Source: Tricholoma matsutake (Eukaryota > Basidiomycota > Agaricomycetes > Agaricales > Tricholomataceae). Taken from it: 64,000 nucleotides of DNA. How positions within the stretch are numbered: the first letter of the stretch is position 1; the number at the start of each line of letters is the position of its first letter. This document shows, piece after piece, positions 45,197 through 58,450 of the stretch. The notes below the pieces were generated by a model that made no database searches, was not told the origin of the DNA, and worked only from the letters and a program-made list of their open reading frames with translations. Position numbers and translations under genes: made by a program. The DNA lies in contig AP026541.1 in the NCBI GenBank assembly GCA_026075535.2, forward strand, positions 8,246,001 to 8,310,000, read 5' to 3'.

Positions 45197-48100
45197 ATGT
45201 CGGCTATGGGCGCAGCCTCATTTCGGGCCGAACAGAATGGGGGTATTGCTGTAATGGACACCACACCTATACCTCATTCGATATCTCCTGGGTTTTTACC
45301 CAATCCTTCATCATCCGTACAAAACCAGTTAATGGAACCTCCCTCTGCTTTCGCGAACATGGCCAACAATGTGAATGGAACGGCTACCTCGATGTGTGTG
45401 CCTAGCATGTCTGAGATGGTCACCCCAGTGTTCTTGAACTCAATAGAGGCTATGGTACCTCCACAAAATATCCGTGCAGGCCCACCTGGCTTCTTGACCG
45501 ATCTCCCAACCTTTGACTCGCTTACGACAGTGCCATCCATTGGACACGCCATGAATCTTGAACCGGTGCCGAACAGTCAATCTTCTTCCGTCTCGCCCCC
45601 GCTGTCCCAAGTACCTTCACCCTCCATCCATGGATCTGCATCATCATACAGTGCAGGCGTGACCTCATCCCTCGAGTCTGCCTTGGATCCACCTAACGTT
45701 GCCACTCGTCGGGCAAATACGTCCGTTTCTCCCGGTACGACTCCAACATCCTTTTTAAATGCATCATCCCAGGCAATGAGCATGGCTTTCGCTGCTCCGG
45801 AAGCAGTATCAGGCAAGCAGGATGATCCATCAGAGGTAAAAACCCAATTAATCCTGGCCGACATGCTTTCAGAGTAGGTCATTTTTCCTCTTCTGCTCAT
45901 CATCTGACATTGATCTCAACAATTCAGCATTGCACGCACTGCGAATTCGGCACGTGAGGCTTGCGTTATGCACCACAACGCGGAAGCTAGTTCTAAAGTT
46001 GACGTACTCAAAGAACGCATCTCGCAAGTTTCACAGATGTTTGCAGGCATGATGTCTTTTTCAGCGCAAGAAACACAATACTCTGTTCCACCGTATCCCC
46101 CCCCTTTGCACACCCCTGGGGTGTCCGTTCCAGAGCAAACACCGCTTCCCTTCCCATCTTCGGGCATAACTTCCAACCTGTTGTCAATGGACGTCTCTGA
46201 CCCCAATGCACCGGACCAATCTCGTAAGCGGTGTGCTTCGGAATTTGACGAACCACGGACCCTCAAAGCTCCTAAAAGAGAACCCCAGGAAGACATGCTC
46301 CTTAGTTTACCCGAAGCCTCTTCAGGCGTAGACAGCTCGTCGAGTTTCGCAGTGGCTGGCATATCGCTTCCCTCAGTACCCTCCCAAGGCATTCCAATGC
46401 AGCCATCATCTCGACCAGCATCTCGACCTCCAACACCTCCCGGTTTTTACTCTGCTCGTGGTACTCTCAGTCCTGTCAAGCAAGTCACAATTTCAACTTA
46501 TGCACCTGCCATCCCCTCAGGTACCGCATCCACAGACTTTGGCTCTATAACACCCATCAGTTCTTCATCCCCGACATTCCCCAGAATTCGCACATCCTGG
46601 TCCGATCCTGTCATCCCAACCCGTCATCATCACTCCTTGTCTGCGGGTTCACTTTCTGGTCCAGTTATACCTTCGTCCGCAACCGCTCCCGTAGCAAATG
46701 GTATAGGGGAGATATTCCCTGCCTCTGCTTTGCAGCAGCAGCCCCTCACTGCGGCCGGGACTGCCCCTACAATCAGTCCTCCCATTGGAAGGATGTCCCG
46801 ATCGGGTTCGATCAATGGCGCTGTGCCCGGCTCGTACACCTTCAATTTCAGGGACCCTGCAGGTTCATGGTCTAGTAATGTGGACAGAGTGCCCGGGAAG
46901 TCAGTGCCTTCGTCAGCCCCACCTGCTTGGTTTGCTGGTAATGAGGGCTCGGTCCCTTCAACGTCCTCTTCTGTCGTCACAGATATCCCCAGCAATGTAC
47001 TTAGCACAGTCCCTAGTATCCGTAATTCGCCTGTTGATGGTGGCGGCGACGACGACGACGACGACGACGCTGAGTCTGATGATAATGACGGTAGCACGTC
47101 TAAAAGTGTACATCATGTAAGCTTTCGTCAATATGTGCGTGACTTCACAAATTGATTTAATATAGGCGTCTCCGGATGGCCCCGTTGGCTCTGCAAGCGG
47201 ATCGGATGTGCCCCAAGAGTATCGAGCGGAAGTGGATCGTATATTCTTTGAGTACCTTAACAGGATATGTTCGAACTGTGAGTCTCATCGTTTGTATCGA
47301 TATATCATCCCTTTCTCATCCGCGGTTCACATGTAGTGGACGCAACCGATTCAAAAGGAGAACCGATTCATCAGACCCTGATGGCGAAGAAAATGCAACG
47401 GCTCGACGAATCGCCTGATTTCAGACCATTTAAATTTCGCATTCAAGCATTTACTCTTGCATTCTTGGAAGAGGTGAGCTGGCATCAAATTGTATTGGAA
47501 AGGACTAATTTCCTCCCATTTGCAGCTCGCTAGACAAGGGTATCCGGAAGAAAAAATTCCGATGAAGAAGGTTCGTTTTTCGATCATGGTGTTAATTAGC
47601 CGCCTCACTCTTTGCTTACATCAGGTTCGTAATTACCTGTGGCGACAACAGTATATCCTACGCTTCAATGAGGATGGGAAGAAAGCCAAATCAAAAGGAA
47701 ATCACATATGGAATATAGAAGCAAAGAAAATGAGGGATTATAAATGGGAATTTCGCCCTTTTCATCGCAAACTAGCTGGGTCTCCGCCTAGCGTTGCTTA
47801 TTGTGGATTGAGATGGTCTTGGACTCCACGCATTTGGGATCCTCAAGCGTCCTGGCAGAATGTTCCCGTAGAATATAGTTCGCCCTCACTTCCCTCTTGG
47901 CTGTCATGGAAAGATGATGTACTCTCTGGTATCCCACCCCAGGAAGCTGAGAACTGTCGTATTACGGTCAATGCCAAAGTATATCTGCACGTCTTATAGA
48001 TCAGCTTGGGATGCTGAATTTTCTCTTCGTTATTTCAGTTTGTCTTGGATGGTCAGGAAGGACATCTCTCACACACTTTTCATCTAACTATCGCGCCCGT

Positions 48101-48878
48101 GTCTACAATCGACACGTCGTTTGCCCGATCTCGACGGCCTTCCCTGGCGGGTGATCCACCCCGCCGAAGTACAAGTGATTCTGTCCTCTTCCAGGCCGTG
48201 CAACGGTCAGTCTACTTTCACTGGGATAAACTCTCTACTTACTCTCCTTGCAGCGCAAAGCCGCGTCCGACACAAGTTGTCGCGGCGGAATCCCCAGACA
48301 ATAGAGTCATTCGTGTGCTTCAAAGCGTTGCACAGCGTGTGACTGAGGAGGCCGAGTCGCAGCTTGTTTCTGCCTCTCCTCCGAAGCCGAATGAACTGCA
48401 AGACCTCGTAAAGCAAAAACATGTTTTGGAGCAAACTGTGGATGCCTACGACAAGGCGATCTCTGGGCATAATCCCTCGCAAGACCGGCGTCTAGCAGTT
48501 GCTGCCCAGAATGTTGTGGTTCAGGCTGCGCACACAGTAATCGCAGACCGGACTGTTGCTAGCGGTGGTATCCCTGTGCAACAGTCAGAAACCGCTGCCA
48601 TCAAAAGTGTGACAGTTAGCGAATTGTCCGATGCCACACAAGATGCAATTGCCCAAGCTGTGAAACGAGAAGGATCAGCGTCAACAGAGGTCGATATCAT
48701 CGTAGCCGCGACGTCGATCCTCAAATCACGTACAGCAGGGAGTCCTGCACCAGTAACAGATCCTTCTCAAGCTAATTTACAACACTACGGTCACTCTGCG
48801 GGAACTGTCCCGAGACTATTACCGCAGTCCACTGGCGCGTATCCGCCAAGCCTTCCTTCAATGCCTGGATATGCATAA
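45197..48878 (+). CDS. Large conserved fungal protein of unknown function, acidic linker
   Basis: I do not recognise a named family. ATG 45197 (MSAMGAASFRAEQNG). The first half (to about 47120) is a long disordered Ser/Pro/Thr-rich region with one intron near 45876-45925, a basic nuclear-signal-like KRCASEFDEPRTLKAPKR, and a run of eight Asp (VDGGGDDDDDDDDAES). The second half is dense and ordered: IHQTLMAKKMQRLDESPDFR, KFRIQAFTLAFLEELARQGY, NYLWRQQYILRFNEDGKKA, WNIEAKKM, AYCGLRWSWTPRIWDPQAS and DGQEGHLSHTFHLTIAP. The regular beta pattern with many Trp resembles an all-beta DNA- or protein-binding fold. A helical Ala-rich C-terminal part (LAVAAQNVVVQAAHTVIADR) follows, with stop at 48876-48878. 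About seven introns in the second half. A transcription-factor role is only a guess from the nuclear signal and acidic linker. Confidence 0.7.
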
Positions 48879-48967
48879 TGGTCTGGCTTCTTGGGTGTTT
48901 CTTTTTGATTTGATTTTTCTACCGGGTTCAATTTTTCTTCTGGGTGTACAAGGGACTTCTGATCAAT

Positions 48968-49015
48968 GTTTCTTTTTTTCTTCTTTCTTTTTCTTTTTCT
49001 TTTTCTTTCGCATTT
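48968..49015 (+). repeat. TTTTTC-type microsatellite
   Basis: A pyrimidine run of TTTTTC/TTCTTTC units lies in the short gap between the convergent genes at 48878 and 49119. Confidence 0.8.
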
Positions 49016-49118
49016 CAAGGCGATCTATTTCGGTCTATAGACAGGTGATTATTGAATATGCCTTAGGCTATTCTTACAGGGGGTACTGCACTAAAATAAA
49101 TGAATACTTTGCATCTTA

Positions 49119-52100
49119 TTACTCTATGAACAGCATTTCGCACATTGTACAGCTAACAGCATCTGGTTCATTAGAGAAAGTGCAAGTATTGCAAGATTTC
49201 TCTCCACGTCCTGCAGGAAGTGGTGGTGCGCCGTTTGATGACGGCGGGTCTGCCCCCCTAGCAAGAAGTGTACCCCCAAAACCTCTTCCTTCATCCCTCG
49301 GTCCTGTCTCGCCGAAATCGGAATCGCTTTCTACAGTCTCGTTTTCTTGCCGCACGTCCAGCACGTCGTTTGCGTAGATATTCAGAGAAGCAGCCGTGGC
49401 AGCGTTATCAGTAAGCTCATGTTCCTGATGGAAAAGTCGTTGACAAATAGTTGGGACATTCAACTTGTCTTGCAGCTGTTTACAACTCAGCTTAAGCAGA
49501 AGGTGATAGGGCTGCGACTCACCATGACTTTCATGTCCTTAACAGTGGTAGCTTTGGAAATGGTTAACCGCCATTCCTTTGTCTCCTGTAGGCGGGAGGA
49601 CCGGCGAGCGCCTGACTTGCTCGAGTAAGTAACAGGTTTCAGTGTGTTAAAGTCTGCCATCCTTTGCTTGGCACCACGTAGACGGACAGTGATATCAGTC
49701 GTGCTCCACTCAGTGTTTCTGTCTCATGTGAGACGGGCACATATGCATTGTGTGAATTGTTACCTTCTGAAATTGCATTCGGTGCACACCGGAATGTCAT
49801 GTACGAATTTAGCTTCCGTTTCGCCTTCTTGAAGGCGTTTCTCAACAGTTATCAACGGGCCACTCGGATAGCTAGAGAAGCGGTTCAGTTGGATCAATAC
49901 AACAAACATAGCTCGACTTGCAGTGTCTCCAAGACATCCCAATCGCTTCGTTTGATGACAGCCAGAGATGAGTCAAAATCGAGTGCGGAGTTAGGATCAA
50001 TGGCAAGTAAGTTATGTTCGCAAATGAACGCAGTATTGTCAACTTTTTCAGGTCTAGTGGCTGTTGGGCGATTCAGCCATTGCCTCCAGCGGTTCAGAAA
50101 CTGAGCCGGGATCAAGACGCAAGGCACATTATCGAGGGAAGTCGTATTCCTGGTTACTATATTGTCATGCATACGTCTTAGCTTGGCCTGTTGAACGGTT
50201 AGCGACTCCAGACGAACGGAAGAGCCTCTCACCTTTTCATTTTCTGCCCGTTTGCGCAGTTCTCGTTTATTTTCTTTTGAGATGTGGATAAGGGCATCGC
50301 ATACTGAGCAAAGCTCTGCATCAGTAGACAGTGGTTTCCAAGATGGATACAAAGTCTGCAATAGGCGCGTGGCCTAGATTTCCTGAGATTCAGTCTTGTT
50401 TCATGTTGGCAACATGTGACAGACCTCCGTAGATATTCTCCGGCGAGTAGTAGTATCAAGTGAGAGGTTTTGATGTTCACAGCGGACGTCATGATAAAAA
50501 GCAGGATTGTCGGGGGCTGGGTCGCCTTCAGATACGATATGCATCTTGGGTTTCAGCAGTCTCCAATCTCCACGAGCAAGATCAATCGATCAGCCCTAAA
50601 GCCAGAAACCGTGCAGAACATACCCTTCAACCACATTTTCGATATCCAATATCCTTTATTGTTTACCGGAACCTCGAGAATCTGGTCGAACCGAGTGACT
50701 ATTCGTGGATGATTAATCTGATAAAGTCGCTCTATCACTGATGTTAGTCTTGGTTAACAAGAAATAAATATGCGCGCCTTTGAAAATTTCCTCGACACAT
50801 TCACGACAGACATCACTTGGTGTGAACGTTGGCTGAAATTCGTAGCCAGTGTCCGCAACAATTTGTGAACAAGCGTGCTGAAATACAACAATCGAAACCA
50901 GCTCGCTAACAGTTCAAGGTGTACGGACTTCACTGAGGCGTTTGAATTTGTCCATCATGTTAGGATCGAGGCGTTGATGAATGCACATGATATCATCCAA
51001 AGTAATACACTTCCGTTCGTTAATAGTTTTGCCGAATATTTCATCCCCAGTAAATATAACGGTGGAACGATGACTTTGGTGTAGTAGCCAAGTCATCAAC
51101 GCCTGTGTGCTGACAATGACGGACTTCTAAATAATTGTGGATGATTGCAGCAGAAATCGTCGCATTTCATTAGTTACCTGATGGACAGAACTGACATTCC
51201 AGTGGCGATAGATGTCCACAACCATGTCCCGCCGCTTTCGGAAATGAACCTTAACCAACTGCTCACTAGGGCGAATTGCTAAACAAAGCAGCAAGGAGAA
51301 TTGATGACAGTAATACTTCTCGGTGTAAGTTTTGCAAGCCTCCTTGTGGGTGGAGGTAATGGCATGGACAACTGTCAGAGCATGTGGCGGTGGGAAGGGA
51401 ACCGGAGGAGTGAAGTTATTCGGCGCTGACGCTGAGCCGGACGGACATCCCCAGTCTGGAGGCGGAACACGGGTATAAACAAGCATGTAGGCATCCTTGG
51501 ATGAGATACGTCTGAGAATCGAGAGTTGCGAGGTCAACGCAGGAGAGCAACATAAACGACAAGGCAAAACAGACTCATTGTCAATTGCTTCACTAGGGTA
51601 GCTGCTTGATTGAACAAGTGTTCTGTCATGGCATGAGTGATTGAGAATAGTAAGCAATCCCGATGGCTGACCCTTCGGCTTCTTCGTCACTTTCATCGAC
51701 CCTGAGTCTCTTCCGACCGTTAGTCCGATTCTTTCGTCCTCGAGGTCCTGACAGTCTTATTTGGGATTAAATATAGCCGGATGGAGGCAAACAGCGGTCA
51801 CTTTACTTCTCGTCGTCCTTGATTTCAGTAATTTCATTCTTCGTATTGGACTTTGCACCAGGTCTCTTTATTTTCGTGATGGTTTCATCGTTACATTGAA
51901 ACCAGGACTGACTCCTGCACATGAGTTAGTTCCCAAGATCAGAAGATTAACATAAATTCGTACGTAACGTCGAAAACCTGAGCTTCGTAATGGCCATGAT
52001 AAGCGCTCGAGCCCTTGTGGAGCAAGACGCCACGTAATTCATACAAATTATGGATCTGTGTTTCTGCCGTGTATCCTTTCTTGCCAGCGGGTCCAAGAAA

Positions 52101-53689
52101 TCTGTTCATGTCAAGGATAGTCGGAAAAGACATGATGTGCTTTGATTTCTTGCGCTCCATAGTTGAGATGTCATAAACGAAACGGAGCAAAGCAAAATGC
52201 AGCACAGGAGGCAACTCTCGAAGCTCAGTGTACCGAGTTGCGTCTTGAAGACTCTCACATCGTGCACATAAATACCTGACAGCGGATATTCAGATACGTT
52301 CCTTTAAAGAATGACAGACGAACTGATTATCACCCGACAAAGTTTCCGGTTGAAGGAGAGCAGCTATCCGGTCTTCTAAAGTAGCATTGTTCTGAAATAG
52401 ACAAAAGTTGACAGTATTAGACATGTTATGTTTGTTGCTAGTGTAATGAAGCAATTAAGCAATTACTTCGAGACTGATCTCAAGCTCCAAGAAGTCACTG
52501 GTCCTTTCAGATCTGTAGTGGCATCGATTACATATTGTGCCGTAGACTTGCTTCCCTTGAAACTACTCGTGATGAAGTTAATTTCATCCCGAAGGAATGT
52601 ATACGTACCTGATCCGTGATTAGTGACTTGATCGCAGGTATACTTTGTTTTTTGAACTCAGCATCGAGATGAGATATGAAAAGTTTAGAGAACCTGGAGC
52701 ACAATTAATATTACTGGCCCTGGTGACTGAATTAGAGACCTACTCCTGCGCATCTTGCTGTTCAGCCGTGCGAAGCTCTAGGCTTTCGACAAGTTTGATG
52801 GGATTAAACACACTTTGAGTGCCTTCCTGGAGAGCCGCAAAGGTCACCTGTAGCTGAAAGATCGGTGATTCCTACAAATACTGTTCAGTCTTCTGCTTTC
52901 AAAGGCGTAGTTGATGGAAAAGAACCTCCAACTCTTTCACAGACTCTGGTTGCCAACTATATACGCCCGTCCGAAATGCGATGTCTCGAAACCACACCTA
53001 CATCGAGTTGAAAATATTCAGTGAAGTACATTGAGCAGAAACCCACTTGAATGGATGCATTGGCATAGCAAGTTGCACCAAGGTTCTATATTTCTCAGGA
53101 TCCGCAATTCGAAATTCGAAGGGTGACATGATAACGTACCTTCAGGCCAACAGGACAACTAGGTATTCTGTTCTCAAGCGCAGGATCACTGCCGATGTTG
53201 GCTATTTCCAAGAACGATTCCGTTGCTTTGTCTGCACAGTCTCGTAGAATCCATAGTTAAGAAAGCACTCGGCGATTACACACCTTCATCTTCCCAAATT
53301 TCTTGCCCAAGATAGTTAAGGCAGTTGGGATTAGTCTTGCAGGACTTTCGGGCACATTGCAGATGCTCATCATCTGAAATAACTATGACATCTTCGTCGA
53401 GCTCCCCATTCACGGAGGGCTCTTTAAAGTGCGTCTGAGATTGTACAATGGTCGGGGTGTGCGAAGGGGAAGAGTACTTGTTAGAGCAACACGGATAGTG
53501 ATTCCTTTCCGAAAGTCCACATGCTACCAGCAGATGTTCAGATGTGATCTCTGAAGGGCTCACAACCTCAGTGCCAACCCAGCCCCAAGGAGAAGAGTTA
53601 TTTCCAGGGAGTGTATTCCGCTTAAGTTGTTCACCAGGAGCCAGGCCCGTGGAGGTCAAAGACACGCCTCGTTTGCGTTTTGGGCGCAT
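49119..53689 (-). CDS. USP48-like ubiquitin hydrolase with DUSP, Ubl and RanBP2-type finger
   Basis: A cysteine protease that removes ubiquitin. ATG 53687-53689 (MRPKRKRGVSLTSTG). The N-terminal part is disordered, with acidic GELDEDVIVISDDEH (SUMO-interaction-like) and then the family signature CKTNPNCLNYLGQEIWED. After two introns the Cys box is NLGATCYANASIQ (53048-53086); Tyr-Ala follows the catalytic Cys where most have Phe/Tyr-Met/Leu-Asn. The His box is YELRGVLLHKGSSAYHGHYEAQV (about 52040-51980). A DUSP-like piece VLIPAQFLNRWRQWLNRP lies near 50100. The Ubl tail is CQRLFHQEHELTDNAATAASL, and the last residues form a RanBP2-type finger, CNTCTFSNEPDAVSCTMC, near 49140. The gene has many small introns and about 1100 residues. 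In animals USP48 acts on histone H2A and NF-kB; the fungal target is unknown. Confidence 0.85.
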
Positions 53690-54470
53690 AGGAGGTGAAT
53701 GATCAGTGATTTTCGGCAGTATTCACGCTTCTGTCGACGTTTCAAGTCTCAAGTAGTGTGTCACTCTACATCAGGGTTTCAAGGTTTCCTTGTTTACGTC
53801 ATCCGCTATTTGTAACTGCTTGTAACTTGAACGTCATTGTGAGAGTTGAAAATATCAGTCTGCATGATTTTGCTTAGGAACTCCACGATAGAACATGTCT
53901 TGTTGACTGAGAGACTGGCAGGGTCGTTCCAGTTGAATGGGCTGGGCTGTTTCCTCTGGACTGACTCTCAGTGCCAGAGATTGGGATTTACGTACCTTGA
54001 GCATCTAGCAATTGAGAATCAAAGCTATGCCCCTGCCTTGGAATTCCTTTCAAGATGCAGTTGCTTCCAACAACGCAAAATAGCTTGACATGTGTTACCA
54101 GGTGGGACCAATACTATCATTGGAGGCAAGGACACAATATCCATTTAATAATTTAACTTCACAACGAAGATTGTTCTATAAAATTGTACCATCAGGAAAA
54201 CTACATCTGTGTGGTAGTGTATGGAGCATCTGGCAGGTCTGGCAGGTGTAGAGCCATCCCAGCCACACTTGACCATAATCTCAAAGTTTTGCCACAGTCA
54301 CCACCCACAAAACATTTTCCCCCCACAATTTGAACTATTCAAAGGGATATAAATTTAACCTAAGTCATTCATTACCCATGTCTTCAGCCAGTGTACAGTG
54401 CAAAGTATGTTTGTATGTGAGTGCCTCACCTATGTAATGGGGAGCTTGCTTTATCCCAGTCTTTCACACA
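53690..54470. other. Transition from host genes to mobile DNA
   Basis: The first few hundred bases hold the USP48-like promoter. The frame at 53846-54088 has no domain. From about 54210 there are TGGCAGG words (CATCTGGCAGGTCTGGCAGG) like those in hAT subterminal regions, but I could not define ends. Confidence 0.4.
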
Positions 54471-54484
54471 TAGGGATGCCAAAG

Positions 54485-54590
54485 TTCGGTTCAGTCCAGT
54501 TCTTCAAAGATTTTGCTGAAGCTAGAACCAGACAGAAAATCCGGGTATTGGAGATTCCTACGAGTCCCACCCGGCCCACCGGGTTATGTA
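54485..54590 (+). repeat. Left copy of inverted repeat pair
   Basis: Reads ...GGTTCAGTCCAGTTC... and ...GGGTATTGGAGATTCCTACG... then GTCCCACCCGGCCCACCGGG. Its reverse complement aligns with 62021-62138, with an indel in the middle. Confidence 0.6.
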
Positions 54591-55202
54591 ACCATGCCAA
54601 CTCAAACTGAATTTGTGAATTCGATCCTTCTACATTTTGCATGCATCTGTCCTCTTGCCTCACTTCTTGCTTGCATCATCCCTTCATTTTTCGGTCTGTG
54701 GATCTTCTCCCAATCTTTTTCCAGTTCTTTTTCTGCTGTTCACTCAACTTCCCCTCAACTCTGTTGGAGCAGACTATATATGCTGCACAGCAGAAGAGAC
54801 AACATGTTCCTTACAACCTACCTGGGGTTTAGTAAGTCTTACACCTAGGGTTAGCAGAGGTAAGAACACTGTATTCCTACTACGGTACAGGTTCTCCTTA
54901 TATACATAATAATAAGGATGTCACATGACTTGGGAATGTGTTTACCACATGTATGTGCAGTAAGCGCAGTAACATGTGTATGCTGCATGTATTGCCTCAT
55001 GTATGCAGCATGTATCTTGGGGTTTAATTTCAACAGACTCACCTATCTCTTTATTCCCATCAAGTTTGTAGTATCTTGCCCAGCACCACACCATGCCATT
55101 TCTCTTCTGCTTGCTAGGCAAGGCTAAGCTAATGTATCTGGGCCTTCACTGACATGTTTTCTTTCAGTCATCTGACATAAGATGTCACAACCCCCATGAT
55201 GC

Positions 55203-58200
55203 ATGTTCAAATGCATGCAGTGTCATTCCTTGGTCCCTGTAGCTGTATGCAAGTCAAACGAAAATGGAAACATTGGGTGGGAGTTTGTGGTCTGCAGTGC
55301 GGTGGACAAAGGTGGCAACAAGACCTGCAGCTATTTCCGCTGGGTAACACCAAAGTCCTCTCCTGTCACATCACCCTGCACCTCGCCAGTCTTGCCGCCT
55401 TCTACACAGCTGCCACCTGCTGCTCTTGTTGTGCCCTCAAACACTGCCCTGCCAGCCACTGCTCCCTCATCTTGTGCAAAACAGGGGTGCAAGTCAGCAT
55501 GCATACACCCTGAGTGTGTACCATGTATGTGCCACAGGCATTGTATCGATGTAGGAGGTTGTAGAGTGAAGGGCCATAGCGCCACTGCTGCTACTCAAGA
55601 GAAAGGGAAGCAGTGGGCTATCTTGCCAGATTCACCACATTCACAATCTGTCTTGCCACCCCCAATGGCAGCTACCTTGGCAGCATTGGTTGATATGTAT
55701 GCAAACCCATGTTATGCCTTGCAGATGTCAGCGGCTTTCACAAAACATTATGTGATAGAGCAGGAGCTGCAGGAACAGCAGCATGCTGCAGATGCGGAGC
55801 GATTGGCCAATACAGAGAAGGTGAAGCACTGGGTTATTGTTTATGGATGGGCACAGGTGTGGTTGCAGGTCCTCTTGCTTGAGACCTCCTCCATTCACTA
55901 ACAGCTTTTCAATAGGATGGGAAGGAACCGACCATGTTTGAAGTGCAGGGGGGATTCCTTTGGCCCAACTTTGTCTTGACTGCAGCAGTGCTTTCAGAGG
56001 TGGATCTATTGGTTGGGCCTGAGCTGGAAGCTCGTGTCAATGTGTGTAATAGTTCCATTCTCACTTGGACGAAGGCTCCTGTCGGCCACATCATCCCGCT
56101 CAAGGATGGTGACTGCTGATGATGCTCAACCCAGAAACCCAAACAAAACCCACAAAATGGCTTTGGATGGTATAACACGAGTCAGAGGAAGGATGCGAGG
56201 CCCTCTAGACATCACCTGTCAGATCGACCATCAAATAGTCATAAAAGGACTGCTTGTCAAAGCAGTTCGAAGCTAAAAGAATGTGTTTCGAGGACTTGCG
56301 ATGATTTTCGAGACCTTGCAATAATTTTCGAGATGTCGCGATATTTTTCGAAGAGGTTTCGAGGAATTTCGAATGCGCAAATATGTTTGGACACAAGATC
56401 GGGGGACTAGACGAGTAGTAGAAGCAAAGCAAAGGTGAATCGAGGGAATCGAGAGCGAGAATAACGTAATGCAAGGAATCTCGAGGAATTTCGAGGAGTT
56501 TCGAGGAAATTTAGCATAAAACACCAAACTTCAGACTGAATAAGACTAAACTGAACTCTCAAATCACTGTGATCTGGGAGGAAGACGACGACTTTCTTGT
56601 TTTTCTTTGTATCTAGTACATCTTTTTATATAAAATAAAGAAAGTACCTAAAAAGGCTAGAGGACATGAGGCAAACATGTGGAAAACTTGAGGCAAAAGA
56701 CAATAGATGGATATCAGAACAATAAAGCAAGACTAGAAAGGGTGAATATAACACATGATGAAGAAATAATAAGAAAGAATAGCTAAAAGTGGACTGTCCT
56801 TGTTATAAATTGAATAAAACATCGGAAACTGCTTTGAGCGGATTGTATGCATGCACATGCGGTTGAAATGTGTTCGATATACTTGATATAGTGTCCCATG
56901 TGTCCAGCATGTGTCCGAAGATTGTTCAAACAGGAAATACTGTGTCCAACGATGTTTTTTGAGGTTTGATGTTTTTCAAAGATTTTCGAAGATCCTTCGG
57001 ACTTCGTTTGTGGCCCAATATCAGTGTGATACTGTTCGACAATGGTAGGGAATACGTCTGGCATGTGTGTGATGATTATTCAGATAGCAATATAGTGTCC
57101 GATGTCGATTTGCGATGTTCGATGATTTTTGAAGTCCGTCGAGGAAATATCGGACCTGTTCAAAGGCCGATATTGCTGCAATATTGCTGCAATATTGCTC
57201 GATACTGGTTTGGAACCCATCAACGATGTTCCAAGTGGATATCCTGAGCTGTACAAAGGTTGGGGGAATTGTACTATGGCAGCCGAAGGCATACAAAGAA
57301 TTTTGAGGTGTCGCGAAGAATTTCGAAGCATTTTTGTGACTTTGTAGAGGTTCATAGAGCTTTGGAGGGGTTCATAGAGCTTTGGAGGGGTTTGTATGGG
57401 TTTGTAGAGCTTCAACAATGATCGTAGATGTGTTTTCTGAGCTTGAACAACAAGGTGGACCTATCACCACATCTTTCTGAAAGGTCTTCATGTTACTGAC
57501 TGCCATGGTTTTGATTGTCTGTGCTCTGACAGCCAGCAATGCTCACCTCAATTCTTGAAGAATCTTCCCTGGGAGCACATGCATGTCTGAAAGGCACTGA
57601 AGGGGAGAAATAAAATCAAGGGTCTGCATAAAGAGATACTGAGCTCAGAGGGTGACAAGGAGGAGCCTGTACATCAGTGGGTGCATGCACCTGTCCAACA
57701 GGCATTGAAGGAGAGAAGCGGAGGCAAGGGTCCATGTAAAGGAGTGATGAGTTTGGGCAGTGATGTTGAGGACAGTGATGAGGGGGAGGAACCTGCTTGC
57801 AAGAGGTCATCAAAGCAACTTGCTTGGACTGCATCAATACCTCGAAGATTCAAAACTGAGCCATCCAACCGTATGGTTGACCTCACCTTATCTGACAGTG
57901 ATGACAACCTTCTCACCCAACCACCTGAGCTTGCTGTATGGCATCACCAGACCTTGTTTCATCCCCCACTAGTCAACATCAAAATTGAGCCCATTATGAT
58001 TGACCTCACTTCTGATCCCAAAGACCCTGATGACACTACTACCACCACTGCACCCAAATGGCCCCATTCTTCCAACTCATCATCATCATTGCAACCATCA
58101 TTGCCATCTGAATCCTCTGACAATGACTGCCAGCCAATCTGGCCAATAGATTATTATGCTATTGATATAGTTTGAGCATTTTGCAAATGTGAAGCAGCAA

Positions 58201-58450
58201 CCCGCGCACAGACTGGTGTGGAATGAGCCTTTGCTGAGGTCTTTGATGTTTGTTTTTGCAGCACCACATTCTATACCCATCATTGCCACTGGGAGCAGGC
58301 CCCTCAAAGCTGCCAGGACAAATATTAGCTGCTCGACATACTCCCAAGGGACTGTGGAGTGTGTTCCTTCAGAATAGTCGTCACCCAAAAGCTGAAGCTG
58401 TTCACGGAAAGAAGGTGAGGTGGCCAAAGAGCAAGAGGATCAGGGTGTGA
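55203..58450 (+). pseudogene. GRF zinc-finger protein with SUMO-interaction-like motifs, decayed
   Basis: The first exon (55203-55901) has a GRF-type finger: CMQCHSLVPV, then NENGNIGWEFVVC, then CSYFRWVTP. A Pro/Ser/Thr linker and a helical part (LQEQQHAADAERLANTEKVK) follow. 55934-56119 continues (TWTKAPVGHIIPLKDGD). After a repeat-rich gap the frame at 57681-58175 has MVDLTLSDSDDN and MIDLTSDPKD, two hydrophobic-acidic SUMO-interaction-like motifs, then WPIDYYAIDIV. The same frame goes on past a TGA at 58171-58173 and another TGA soon after into AFAEVFDVCF...TTFYTHHCHWEQAP, and an upstream in-frame TGA lies at 55197. These stops show decay. Function is unknown. I regard it as transposon-associated because of its position and because such genes are often multicopy in mushrooms. 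Confidence 0.55.
56270..57430. repeat. TTTCGAG/TCGAAG-rich degenerate repeat block
   Basis: Short phrases such as ATTTTCGAGA, TTTCGAGGAATTTCGA and GATTTTTGAAG recur with variation. Tandem copies of GGTTCATAGAGCTTTGGAGG lie near 57345-57385, and TATTGCTGCAATATTGC occurs near 57169. CG is more frequent here than in the DNA around it. No gene. It separates two exons of the GRF gene and is probably an insertion. Confidence 0.5.

Noticed and set aside
47041..47100. GAC repeat as a microsatellite feature
   Set aside because: It is the codon run for eight Asp within the large conserved protein, a normal acidic linker.
54471..54620. A small hAT element starting TAGGGATG at 54471
   Set aside because: I could find neither a matching inverted end nor the CTTTCACA duplication on the right, so it is kept only as a possible end of the larger unit.
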